A DNA stretch of 32,150 bases from NCBI GenBank assembly GCA_900544995.1, contig UQXC01000018.1:1-32150 (forward strand), read 5' to 3'. The position numbers and the translations under genes were made by a program. The notes under the pieces were generated by a model. It did no database searches. It was given only the letters and a program-made list of their open reading frames with translations, and was not told the DNA's origin. The stretch comes from an uncultured Collinsella sp. (lineage in GTDB: Bacteria; Actinomycetota; Coriobacteriia; Coriobacteriales; Coriobacteriaceae). Numbering within the stretch: the stretch's first letter is position 1; each line of letters opens with the position of its first letter. Shown here in pieces: positions 1-7,772 of this stretch.

Positions 1-4
1 CTAG

Positions 5-307
5 TTTACCCGGGAGGGTTTTTGGGCTTCCGCCGCCGCTCAGGCCGATTCCATCATCGCCGACGCTCAGCAGCAGGCCCTCACCATTGCCGGTGAGCAG
101 GAGATCGTCCGCCTTGCGCAGCAGCAGGCCGACGACATCCGCGATCGTGCCCAGCAGTACGAGCGCGAGACGCGTTATGCTGCCGAGGACTACGCAGAGC
201 AGGTCTTTACGCACTTGGAGGAGAACCTTAAGAGCCTGACCGGCACCGTTACCCGTTGCCGTCAGCAGCTCAACGAGGGTGCCGCCCAGCAGAATGGTCA
301 GTGGTAA
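5..307 (+). CDS. C-terminal part of a coiled-coil (DivIVA / ATP-synthase-b-like) protein
   Basis: The open frame runs from an in-frame TAG at 2-4 to the TAA at 305-307 and encodes about 100 residues, with no start codon in the window. The part from roughly position 30 on is rich in Gln, Ala, Glu, Asp and Arg with heptad-like spacing (ADSIIADAQQQ..., ...LAQQQADDIRDRAQQYERE), which indicates a long alpha-helical coiled coil; it ends NEGAAQQNGQW. In actinobacteria the gene just before DUF177 often encodes a DivIVA-like coiled-coil protein, which fits. The first ~27 bases translate to an atypical FTREGFWAS and include the stop, so they may be a poor contig end rather than real sequence. The stop overlaps the next start (TAATG), implying translational coupling. 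Molecular function is unknown. Confidence 0.6.
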   Translation, partial: FTREGFWASAAAQADSIIADAQQQALTIAGEQEIVRLAQQQADDIRDRAQQYERETRYAAEDYAEQVFTHLEENLKSLTGTVTRCRQQLNEGAAQQNGQW

Positions 308-861
308 TGGCTGAGTTCCCGAGCGTTACCGTCGATCTTTCCGAGCAGCTCGAGTTTCCTGGAGATTCGTATCCGCTGACCGGTAAGGTCGATGTCGCCA
401 CCTACACGGTGGGCGAGAAGGAGTACCAGCTACAGGACGGCATCGACTACGACGTTGTCTTTACCAATGCCGGTACCGGTGTCTTGCTCACGGGCATGGT
501 TCGCGCGCACGCCACCGGCGAGTGCGACCGTTGCCTGGAGCCCGCCTCGTTTGATATCGCCGGCGAGATCGAGGAGTTTTATCTCTTTGAGGTGCCCGAG
601 GATCCCGAGGCCTACGAGGACGGCTACGAGCTCCTGGGTGAGGACCGTATCGTCGATCTGGGTGAGCCCATCAATGACGCGGTCGTTATGGACACGCCGT
701 TTGTGGTGCTCTGCAAGCCCGATTGCCGCGGTCTGTGCCCCACTTGTGGTTGCAATCTCAACGTCGAGCAATGCGATTGCGCCGCCCAGGCAGAGGCAGA
801 ATGGGCCGCTGCCACGGAAAATCCATTTGCAGCATTGAAGAATCTCAAGCTTGATGAGTAA
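307..861 (+). CDS. DUF177 / YceD family protein upstream of rpmF
   Basis: The 184-residue protein has the DUF177 (YceD) architecture: a beta-rich N-terminal half with a CDRC pair (Cys73, Cys76) and a C-terminal segment of seven cysteines, C136 to C158, including LCPTCGCNLN, that could bind zinc. YceD-type proteins are commonly encoded next to rpmF; plant and bacterial members have been linked to 23S rRNA accumulation, so a role in large-subunit biogenesis is likely but not shown here. The ATG at 307 is chosen because it overlaps the upstream stop as TAATG and opens the conserved MAEFPSVTVDLSEQL; an in-frame ATG at 256 lies inside the upstream gene and adds non-conserved sequence. rpmF follows 64 bp downstream. 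Confidence 0.85.
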   Translation: MAEFPSVTVDLSEQLEFPGDSYPLTGKVDVATYTVGEKEYQLQDGIDYDVVFTNAGTGVLLTGMVRAHATGECDRCLEPASFDIAGEIEEFYLFEVPEDPEAYEDGYELLGEDRIVDLGEPINDAVVMDTPFVVLCKPDCRGLCPTCGCNLNVEQCDCAAQAEAEWAAATENPFAALKNLKLDE

Positions 862-925
862 AACTGTGGTAGTATCGCTACTTGCGCGTAATCGCCACAC
901 TGGATAGTTCATAAGGAAGGTCACT

Positions 926-1105
926 ATGCCCGTACCTAAACAAAAGCAGGGTCGTATCCGCACTCACACCCGTCGTTCCGCCAACATGAAGATCTCGGCT
1001 GCGGCTCAGTCCACGTGCCCCCGTTGCGGTGCTGTCAAGCTTCCGCACCACGTGTGCCCCAGCTGCGGTTTCTACAAGGACCGCGAGGTTATCGTTACCG
1101 AGTAA
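926..1105 (+). CDS. rpmF: 50S ribosomal protein L32 (bL32)
   Basis: The small 59-residue ORF begins MPVPKQKQGRIRTHTRRSAN and contains two CxxC pairs, CPRC (31-34) and CPSC (44-47), typical of the zinc-binding form of bL32. It is a structural protein of the 50S subunit. AAGGAAGG at 913-920 is the SD, five bases before the ATG. Its position directly after DUF177 is the usual one across bacteria. A hairpin with a short T run (1147-1175) follows, so part of the transcription probably stops before plsX. All four zinc-ligand cysteines are present, so this is the zinc-dependent and not the Cys-free paralogue. Confidence 0.95.
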   Translation: MPVPKQKQGRIRTHTRRSANMKISAAAQSTCPRCGAVKLPHHVCPSCGFYKDREVIVTE

Positions 1106-1146
1106 CGGTATACTCTGGATGCGATGCCGTTCCAAATGGAACCACA

Positions 1147-1175
1147 ATGGCCGGCTCAATGAGTCGGCCATTTTT
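1147..1175 (+). terminator. Intrinsic terminator / attenuator between rpmF and plsX
   Basis: A 10-bp stem (1147-1156 with 1162-1171, one G-T wobble) encloses a 5-base loop and is followed by TTTT. The T run ends only five bases before the plsX SD (AGGAG 1181-1185), so plsX needs either readthrough or a start site at or just past the hairpin. It probably sets a high rpmF to plsX ratio. Confidence 0.65.
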
Positions 1176-1192
1176 GTATAAGGAGCATGTAT

Positions 1193-2212
1193 ATGAGTAA
1201 CGTTCGCGTTTGTGTAGACGTTGTGGGTGGAGACGAGAAGCCGCAGGTTGTCCTCGACGGTATTGAGGCTGCCCTGGCAGCTGATCAGGATATTGAGGTC
1301 CTGGCTGCCGGTCCCGCCGAAATCGTCAATCCCTTTGCCGCCTCCCATGCGCGCGTCGAGGCCCTGGAGGCACCCGACGTTATCGCCATGGACGACGATC
1401 CCATTCGCGCCGTGATGACCAAGCGTAAGTCGTCGATCGTGCTTTCTTGCCGCGCCATTAAGAAGGGCAACGCGGACGCGTTCTTCTCCGCCGGCTCTAC
1501 CGGCGCCATGACGGCTGCCGCGACCGCCTACGTCACGCCGTTTCGATATATGGCCGAGGGTAAGAAGCAACCGGTGCGTCCGTGCCTGACCAATGCGCTG
1601 CCCAATCGTGCCGGCGGTCTGACGGTGCTGTGCGACATGGGTGCCAACCCCGATGTCGAGGTTGACGATATGGTGCGCTTTGCGCAGATGGGCAGCGCCT
1701 ATGCGCGCGTCGTCTTGGGCATTGAGCATCCCCGCGTAGGCCTGCTCGCCAATGGCACCGAGGACGAGAAGGGCTCCAACTTTACCAAGGCCTGTTTCCC
1801 TGCTATGAAGGCCGCAGTTCCGGGCTTTGTGGGCAACTGCGAAGGCACCGACCTCACCTCGGGCAATTTCGATGTCGTTGTTGCCGACGGCATGTCGGGT
1901 AATATCGCTCTCAAGGCTACCGAGGGCGCTGCCAAGTTTTTGCTGCAGGAGCTCAAAGGCGCCTTTATGTCCTCGCTCGGCACCAAGATCGCCGCGCTGC
2001 TCATCAAAAAGCAGATGCGCGAGATTAAGGCTAAGCTCTCTGGCGATGCCAAGGGCGGCGCCATCCTGCTGGGCCTGCGCGGTGTGGTCTTGATCGGCCA
2101 CGGCGCCACGTCGGTCGAGGCCGTCAAAAACGGCACACTCGCCGCGGCTGAGGCCGTACGTGCCGGACTGGTCGAGAACGTCGCCAACTCCATGGACGGC
2201 ATCGTTTTATAA
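1193..2212 (+). CDS. plsX: Phosphate acyltransferase PlsX
   Basis: PlsX converts acyl-ACP and orthophosphate into acyl-phosphate, the donor for PlsY in phosphatidic acid synthesis; it acts peripherally at the membrane. The 339-residue product is family-sized and shows the N-terminal VDVVGGDEKP (family consensus DAMGGDxAP), then SAGSTGAM, PNRAGGLTVLCDMGANPDV and ADGMSGNIALKATEGAA near the C-terminal third. Of two in-frame ATGs, 1187 lies one base after the SD AGGAG (1181-1185), while 1193 lies seven bases after it, so 1193 is chosen. acpP follows after 114 bp containing a large palindrome, matching the common plsX-acpP pairing in lipid synthesis. Confidence 0.93.
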   Translation: MSNVRVCVDVVGGDEKPQVVLDGIEAALAADQDIEVLAAGPAEIVNPFAASHARVEALEAPDVIAMDDDPIRAVMTKRKSSIVLSCRAIKKGNADAFFSAGSTGAMTAAATAYVTPFRYMAEGKKQPVRPCLTNALPNRAGGLTVLCDMGANPDVEVDDMVRFAQMGSAYARVVLGIEHPRVGLLANGTEDEKGSNFTKACFPAMKAAVPGFVGNCEGTDLTSGNFDVVVADGMSGNIALKATEGAAKFLLQELKGAFMSSLGTKIAALLIKKQMREIKAKLSGDAKGGAILLGLRGVVLIGHGATSVEAVKNGTLAAAEAVRAGLVENVANSMDGIVL

Positions 2213-2249
2213 CAGCGGCGTTATGCGCCTCGGGGCGTGCGTCGTGGGG

Positions 2250-2255
2250 TAGAAT
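2250..2255 (+). promoter_or_regulatory. acpP: Candidate -10 box for the acpP-rnc-smc-ftsY-ffh operon
   Basis: TAGAAT matches the sigma-A -10 consensus at five of six positions and lies between plsX and acpP. No convincing -35 box is visible at the expected spacing. A start about seven bases downstream would put the first transcribed bases just before the palindrome at 2269-2290. This is an inference from one hexamer. Confidence 0.35.
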
Positions 2256-2268
2256 CAGAACCGTGTCT

Positions 2269-2290
2269 TGGTACCGCCCGGGCGGTACCA
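2269..2290. promoter_or_regulatory. 22-bp perfect palindrome upstream of acpP (operator or leader hairpin)
   Basis: The arm TGGTACCGCCC is followed immediately by its exact reverse complement. As DNA it is a symmetric operator-like site just downstream of a candidate -10 (2250-2255); as RNA it would form a GC-rich hairpin followed by TTCTTTT (2291-2297), resembling a weak terminator. It lies 36 bp before the acpP start codon, so it could control the flow from lipid genes into the rnc-smc-ftsY-ffh operon. Which role applies cannot be decided from sequence. Confidence 0.6.
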
Positions 2291-2326
2291 TTCTTTTGGT
2301 ATTCATGCACTATGAGAGGAAGCGCT

Positions 2327-2569
2327 ATGGACCGCTCCGAAATCTTCGACAAGATCGCCGAGGTCACTGCTGACGTTCTGGGCGTCGATGTTGCCGAAAT
2401 TAGCGATGAGACCACCTTTGACGACCTCGATGCCAACTCGCTCGAGCGCCTGCAGCTGGTTACGGCTATCGAGGACGAGTTCGATCTCGAAATCGATGAT
2501 GAGACCCTGCTCTCGCTCAACTCTGTCGCCGACGCCGTCGACGCTATCGAAGCTGCCAAGGAGGCCTAA
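2327..2569 (+). CDS. acpP: Acyl carrier protein
   Basis: The 80-residue acidic protein carries the growing fatty acid on a 4'-phosphopantetheine arm. Helix II contains DDLDANSLERLQL, in which Ser38 is the predicted attachment serine. In most ACPs the residue before it is Asp (DSL); here it is Asn37. The start is set by AGAGGA at 2315-2320, six bases before the ATG, and by family length; in-frame codons further upstream would add non-ACP sequence. It follows plsX and is separated from rnc by three bases, with the rnc SD (AAGGAGG 2558-2564) inside its last codons, so the two are probably translationally linked. Confidence 0.92.
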   Translation: MDRSEIFDKIAEVTADVLGVDVAEISDETTFDDLDANSLERLQLVTAIEDEFDLEIDDETLLSLNSVADAVDAIEAAKEA

Positions 2570-2572
2570 GTC

Positions 2573-3298
2573 TTGGCTTTATCCGAACGACTTACGCGCG
2601 CCCAGGAGATTTTGGGCCACGAGTTCAATGACAAGGTGCTGCTGCGCGCAGCCCTCACGCATCCTTCGGCTGTCGAAGGCCAGCCAGTCTCGGCAAGCTA
2701 CGAGCGCCTTGAGTTTTTGGGTGATTCCATTTTGGGCGCCGTGGTTGCCCGCTCGCTCTTTGAGTCCTATCCCGAGTTTGATGAGGGCAAGCTCACCCGC
2801 CTGAAGGTGTCGCTCGTCTCGGGCGCCACGTTGTCGGAAGTGTCCCACGAGCTGGGTATCGACGACATCATCATCTTTGGTGCCTCCGAGACCGGTACGG
2901 GCGCACGCGGCCTGCATTCGGCGCTTGAGAACGTCTATGAGTCGCTCGTGGGCGCGCTGTACCTGGATGCTGGTTGGGATGCCGCGGCGGAGTTTATTCA
3001 CCGTACGCTTAAGCCGCACTTGGCTTCCGAGCGTGCCGAACACCCTGCGAACCCCAAGTCGTTTTTGCAGGAGTGCGTGCAGGCCGACGGCCACGAGCCT
3101 CCGGCGTATAAGCTGGTCGGATCCGAGGGTCCGGCGCATGCGCCCACCTTTACCGCCGTGGTGTTGATTGATGGCATTCGTCAGGGTCGCGGCACCGGTT
3201 CCTCTAAGAAGGAAGCCGAGGGAGCCGCCGCGCTCGAGGCGCTCGACCGTATGGGTTACACCACCAATGGCGTGATTCTCAACAAGAAGCCTGTTTAA
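2573..3298 (+). CDS. rnc: Ribonuclease III
   Basis: RNase III cleaves double-stranded RNA, including the 30S rRNA precursor. The 241-residue protein has the RIIID signature ERLEFLGDS (Glu47, Asp51), then ENVYESLVGALYLD, and a C-terminal dsRNA-binding domain (about 163-232: NPKSFLQE...GSSKKEAEGAAALEAL). The start is TTG at 2573: SD AAGGAGG (2558-2564) is eight bases upstream and the residues after it, ALSERLTRAQEILG, match the family N-terminus. Oddity: the metal ligand equivalent to E. coli Asp114 is Asn120, while the downstream Glu123 (E. coli Glu117) is kept. smc follows after 10 bp, an order common in actinobacteria and Firmicutes. Confidence 0.94.
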   Translation: MALSERLTRAQEILGHEFNDKVLLRAALTHPSAVEGQPVSASYERLEFLGDSILGAVVARSLFESYPEFDEGKLTRLKVSLVSGATLSEVSHELGIDDIIIFGASETGTGARGLHSALENVYESLVGALYLDAGWDAAAEFIHRTLKPHLASERAEHPANPKSFLQECVQADGHEPPAYKLVGSEGPAHAPTFTAVVLIDGIRQGRGTGSSKKEAEGAAALEALDRMGYTTNGVILNKKPV

Positions 3299-3308
3299 GC
3301 GAGGAACC

Positions 3309-6300
3309 GTGTATCTCAAGTCCCTCACGCTCAAAGGGTTCAAGTCGTTTGCCGACCGCGCCCATATGTCATTTGAGCCGGGCCTGACCGTCATCGTCGG
3401 TCCCAACGGCTCGGGAAAATCGAACATCTCCGACTCGATTCTGTGGGTCCTGGGCGAGCAGAGCGCCAAACAGCTGCGCGGTCAGGCCATGGAGGATGTC
3501 ATCTTCTCGGGCTCGTCGGCGCGCAAGCCGGTGGGTGTGGCCGAGGTAACGCTGGTGCTCGATAACTCGGACCATATGCTGCCCGTCGACTTTGATGAAG
3601 TCGCCATCACCCGTCGCATGTATCGCTCGGGCGAGAGTGAGTACCTCATCAACTCGAGTCCGTGCCGTCTGATGGACATTCAGGATATCCTGCATGATTC
3701 GGGCCTGGGCAAAGATACGCATTCCATCATCAGTCAGGGCAAGCTCGACGCCATTTTGCAGAGCCGCCCCGAGGAGCGCCGTGCCCTCATCGAGGAGGCC
3801 GCCGGCATATCCAAGCACAAGCGTCGCAAGGAGCGTGCGCTCAAAAAGATTAAGTCGATGGACGAGCACCTGATGCGTGCCCGCGACATCAATAAGGAAA
3901 TCGCCCGTCAGCTGCGACCGCTGGAGCGTCAGGTCGATCGTGCGCGCAAGTACAAAGAGCTGTCCTCGCGCGCGAACGAGCTTACGCAGATGCTGGCCGT
4001 CGACGAGCTGCGTTCGCTGCAGTCGCAGTGGAACGACCTGGAGAGCCGCTCCAAAGAGGGCGCTGCCGAGCTGGAGCTTGCGCAGTACCGCTTGGGCGAA
4101 AAAGAACGCGAGCTCGAGAAGCTTCAGGTTATGCTCGAGGAAAAGGGCCTGTTTGTGGGCGATCTGGGCGAGCAGCGCCGTCATATGCAAGATGTGGTCG
4201 GCCGCATTAACTCCGACATGCGTCTGCTTGAGGAAAAGGGCCACAACATGGTGTCGCGCCTGTCTGACATGCGCGGCCAGATTTCGAGCTCCGAGCATCA
4301 GCGTCGTCGCGTGGTCGAGGAGCTCGAGGACGCGCGTGCGCAGCTTGAGGAAGTGACCGGTGCGCACATGCAGGCCCAGGAGGACGTTGACGCCGCTGGT
4401 CCTGCCGCCGCTGAGCTCCACGAGCGGCGCGTGGCGCTCGACAATCAAATTTCGCAGCTTACGCGCGAGCAGCGCGATGTGCAGCGCGTGGCCGATAACG
4501 CCGCGCTCGAGCTCGCCAAGGTGAAGGACTCACTGAGCAACGCCGAGGTCGAGGACAACATGTATGCCTCGCGCCTGGAGCAGATTGACGAGCAGCTCGA
4601 GGAGGTCACGGCCTCGCTCGAGAGCCGTCGCGACCGCGCCGAGGAGCTTGAGGGCGCTCTTGAGGAAGCGCGCCAGGCTCAGGTCGATGCGCGTGAGGCC
4701 ACCGAGACGGCACGCGCGGCCCTGAAGGACCTGCGTGCCCGCGAGAGCGAGGCGCGCAACAAGTTGTCCGAGGTGCGCTCGGAGCTTGCCAGCCAAAAGA
4801 AGCTTGATGCCCGCATGGCCGACAGCTCGCCGCTCGTGAGCCGTCTGGTGGGTGCGTTGGGCGACGATGTCTCGGGTCGTCTGGGCGACGTGCTCGAGGC
4901 CCCGCGCGAGCTTGAGGGCCTGGTGGAGCAGCTACTTGCCGGCGATATCGATGCCCTGTTGTTTGATGACGCCGCCGCGCTTGAGCGTGCCGGTCGTGCG
5001 GCTCTGGACCAAAAGAAGGCCTCGGGTGAGGCGCTGCTGGTGGCGCGCGGCGTGAGCGGCTCTGCTGCCGCCGAGGCCGCTGCCGGTTCGCGTCTGGTCG
5101 ATCGCCTTTCCGTGCGTGCCGGTTATGGCCCGATTGTCGAGGCGCTGCTCGGTGGCTATTACGTGGTCGATGACTTGGCTGCCGCGCTGGCTGCGCCTGT
5201 CATTGACGGTGTGACCTATGTGACCCCCGATGGCGCCCGCGTAAGCTGTGGCGGCCTTGTGCGCGTGGGCCTAGATGCCGGCGAGGCGTCGGGTGCCCTG
5301 GAGCGCAAGCGTCGCATTCGCGAGCTGGAGGGCTTGGAGCCCGATTTGGCTGCCGTGTTTGAGCATGTGTCGGATCAGGTCGTTGAGGCCAATGCGGCCG
5401 TTGAGGAAGCGCGTGTCGCTGAGGGCGATGCCGCCGGCGAGATCGCCCGTCTTGAGGGCGAGCGCCGCTCGTTGCTCTCCGAGATCGGCCGCTTGGAGCA
5501 AAGCGCCAACAATGCCGAGGTCGAGCGCGTGCGCATCTCCAAGCGCCGCGAGCAGGCCGCAGAGGCCGTTCGCGCTGCGCGCCCGCGCGTTGACGAGCTC
5601 ACCCGTTCGCGCGACGAGGCCCGTGCGCAGGCAAGCGACCTGGGTCTCCAGATTGCCGAGGCCAACGACGAACTCGACCGCGTTCGCCGTGACGATTCCG
5701 AGGCCGCCGGCAAGCTCGCCGACGCCAAGGTTCGCTTGGCCCAGACGAGCGAACGCCTGCGTTCGCTGAAGGGCCGCGTGCCCGACCTGGAGCATCGCCT
5801 GGAGGGCATCGATCGTCGTATCCGCGGAACACGCCAGGCTTCGCGCTCGCTCGAGCTGCTGCGCCTGCGCGTTGATCCCATGCACGAGCGTTATTCGGCC
5901 CTGCTGGAGCGCGCGTCGGATTGGGCAGCGCGCCTGCGTGACCAGGCCTCTCTGGAGGAGGCGGACTCCGCTTCGCTCAAGAAGACCATCGAGGATGCCA
6001 AGGCAGAGGTTGCCCGCGCTAAGGAGCGAGTCGATACCGCCTCCGCCACGCAAAACGAGTTCAAGGTCGCGCATGGCAAGCTCGAGGTGCAGGTAGAGGC
6101 CGCCATTAAGGCCATTACCGCCGATGGCACCACGGTACTCGAGGAAGCGCTCATGCTTCCGGCGCCCACGGACCGCGATGCCGCTGAGCGCGAACTCAAC
6201 CAGCTTGTGCGCCAGATCAACAACCTTGGTCCCGTTAACCAAGTTGCCATGGAGGAGTACGAGCAGCTCAAGCGCCGCGCCGATTACATCGAGGAGCAGC

Positions 6301-6845
6301 TGGCCGATCTGGAGAGCGCGCGCAAGGCGCTCACCAAGATCACGGTGGCCATTGATCGCAAGATGCGGAAGGCCTTCCTGGTGACGTTTGAGAAGGTCGA
6401 CGCGAACTTCCGCGAGATCTTCGCTATGCTCTTCCCGGGCGGTCAGGCTCATCTGGAGATGACTGATCCCGAGCATCCTGCCGAGACGGGTATCGAGGTC
6501 GTGGCGCAACCGCGCGGCAAGCGCATCACCAAGATGATGCTCATGTCGGGCGGCGAGAAGAGTCTGACGGCGCTCGCCCTGCTCTTTGCCGTGTATCGCA
6601 CGCGTACGGTGCCGTTCTATGTGCTGGACGAGGTCGAGGCGGCACTTGATGACGCCAACCTGTCCAAGCTCATCGGTGCCCTCGATGTGCTGCGTTCCGA
6701 CACGCAGCTCTTGGTCATTTCGCATCAGCGCCGTACTATGGAGGACGCTGACGTCCTCTATGGCGTCTCGATGCAAGCCGACGGCGTCAGTCGCGTCGTC
6801 TCGCAAAAACTCGATCGCGAAACCGGAAAGGTCGTGAATGCATAA
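3309..6845 (+). CDS. smc: Chromosome segregation ATPase SMC
   Basis: SMC forms the DNA-entrapping core of the bacterial condensin with ScpA and ScpB, which are not encoded here. The 1178-residue length is normal. In order: N-terminal ATPase half with Walker A GPNGSGKS (31-38), a long coiled coil rich in Glu, Arg and Ala, a hinge from about residue 506 to 660 (SSPLVSRLVGALGDDVSGRLGDVL region), a second coiled coil, and the C-terminal head with signature LMSGGEKSLTALALL (about 1077-1091) and Walker B YVLDEVEAALD (about 1100-1110). The start is GTG at 3309, preceded by GAGGAA; MYLKSLTLKGFKSFA is the conserved SMC opening. The stop overlaps the ftsY ATG by one base. Confidence 0.97.
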   Translation: MYLKSLTLKGFKSFADRAHMSFEPGLTVIVGPNGSGKSNISDSILWVLGEQSAKQLRGQAMEDVIFSGSSARKPVGVAEVTLVLDNSDHMLPVDFDEVAITRRMYRSGESEYLINSSPCRLMDIQDILHDSGLGKDTHSIISQGKLDAILQSRPEERRALIEEAAGISKHKRRKERALKKIKSMDEHLMRARDINKEIARQLRPLERQVDRARKYKELSSRANELTQMLAVDELRSLQSQWNDLESRSKEGAAELELAQYRLGEKERELEKLQVMLEEKGLFVGDLGEQRRHMQDVVGRINSDMRLLEEKGHNMVSRLSDMRGQISSSEHQRRRVVEELEDARAQLEEVTGAHMQAQEDVDAAGPAAAELHERRVALDNQISQLTREQRDVQRVADNAALELAKVKDSLSNAEVEDNMYASRLEQIDEQLEEVTASLESRRDRAEELEGALEEARQAQVDAREATETARAALKDLRARESEARNKLSEVRSELASQKKLDARMADSSPLVSRLVGALGDDVSGRLGDVLEAPRELEGLVEQLLAGDIDALLFDDAAALERAGRAALDQKKASGEALLVARGVSGSAAAEAAAGSRLVDRLSVRAGYGPIVEALLGGYYVVDDLAAALAAPVIDGVTYVTPDGARVSCGGLVRVGLDAGEASGALERKRRIRELEGLEPDLAAVFEHVSDQVVEANAAVEEARVAEGDAAGEIARLEGERRSLLSEIGRLEQSANNAEVERVRISKRREQAAEAVRAARPRVDELTRSRDEARAQASDLGLQIAEANDELDRVRRDDSEAAGKLADAKVRLAQTSERLRSLKGRVPDLEHRLEGIDRRIRGTRQASRSLELLRLRVDPMHERYSALLERASDWAARLRDQASLEEADSASLKKTIEDAKAEVARAKERVDTASATQNEFKVAHGKLEVQVEAAIKAITADGTTVLEEALMLPAPTDRDAAERELNQLVRQINNLGPVNQVAMEEYEQLKRRADYIEEQLADLESARKALTKITVAIDRKMRKAFLVTFEKVDANFREIFAMLFPGGQAHLEMTDPEHPAETGIEVVAQPRGKRITKMMLMSGGEKSLTALALLFAVYRTRTVPFYVLDEVEAALDDANLSKLIGALDVLRSDTQLLVISHQRRTMEDADVLYGVSMQADGVSRVVSQKLDRETGKVVNA

Positions 6846-7762
6846 TGGGATTCTTTGACGCACTCTCGCGCGGACTTGAGCGTAGCCGCGAGGCCCTCAA
6901 CGAGGTCTTCTACTTTGGCGGCGAGGTCGACGAGGATTTTTGGGAGGACCTTGAGGACACCCTCGTCATGGGTGACATGGGCGCCGAGGTCGCCATAAAG
7001 GTCTCCGATGACCTGCGTGATGCCGCGGCTAAGAAGAACCTCAAGACCGCCCCGCAACTCCGTCGCGCCCTGGCCGAGCAGCTTGAGCAGCACTTTGTGC
7101 CCATCGAGCGCGATCCGTTCTCCGATACGCCGAGCTGCGTGCTGTTTGTGGGCATTAACGGTGCCGGCAAGACCACGACGGTCGGTAAGATCGCGAGCGC
7201 CATGGCCGCCCGCGGCAAGAACGTCGTGATCGGTTCGGCCGATACCTTCCGCGCTGCAGCTATCGAGCAGCTCGATGTGTGGGGCCAGCGAGCTGGCGTC
7301 CCCGTCATCAAGCGCGACCGCGGCTCCGACCCGGCAAGTGTTTGCTACGACGTGCTCGACGAGGCCGACAAGCGCGGCAGCGACCTGGTGCTCATCGATA
7401 CCGCCGGTCGTCTGCACACGAGCCCCGAGCTCATGCGCGAGCTTGCCAAGGTGGTCAATGTGACCCGTAAGCGCGCCGCCAATATGGCCGCCGGCCCCAT
7501 GCCCGTCTATGTCGTGCTCGTGATCGATGCCGCAACGGGCCAAAACGGCCTCAACCAGGCGCTCGAGTTTAACGAGGCGCTGGGTCTGGACGGTATTATC
7601 ATGACAAAGCTCGACGGCACGGCAAAGGGCGGTATCGCCATGGCCGTGGCCGAGAAGCTCAAGCTTCCCATCCTGCGCATCGGCGTGGGCGAGCAGGTCG
7701 ATGACCTGCAGGAGTTCAATGCCAAAGATTTCTGCCGCGCCCTGGTGGGCGAGTCCAACTAA
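6845..7762 (+). CDS. ftsY: Signal recognition particle receptor FtsY
   Basis: FtsY is the SRP receptor GTPase that brings ribosome-Ffh complexes to the translocon at the membrane. The 305-residue protein consists almost only of the NG domain: a short N-terminal helix (MGFFDALSRGLERSREALNEVF), the N bundle, G1 GINGAGKT (103-110), then ADTFRAAAIEQL, DTAGR, TKLDGTAKGG and a closing GVGEQVDDLQEF. The long acidic A domain of E. coli FtsY is missing, as in many Gram-positive forms, so membrane contact probably uses the N-terminal amphipathic helix. The ATG overlaps the smc stop (TAATG). ffh starts 10 bp after the stop, so receptor and SRP protein are made from one operon. Confidence 0.96.
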   Translation: MGFFDALSRGLERSREALNEVFYFGGEVDEDFWEDLEDTLVMGDMGAEVAIKVSDDLRDAAAKKNLKTAPQLRRALAEQLEQHFVPIERDPFSDTPSCVLFVGINGAGKTTTVGKIASAMAARGKNVVIGSADTFRAAAIEQLDVWGQRAGVPVIKRDRGSDPASVCYDVLDEADKRGSDLVLIDTAGRLHTSPELMRELAKVVNVTRKRAANMAAGPMPVYVVLVIDAATGQNGLNQALEFNEALGLDGIIMTKLDGTAKGGIAMAVAEKLKLPILRIGVGEQVDDLQEFNAKDFCRALVGESN

Positions 7763-7772
7763 GGAGTAACCA

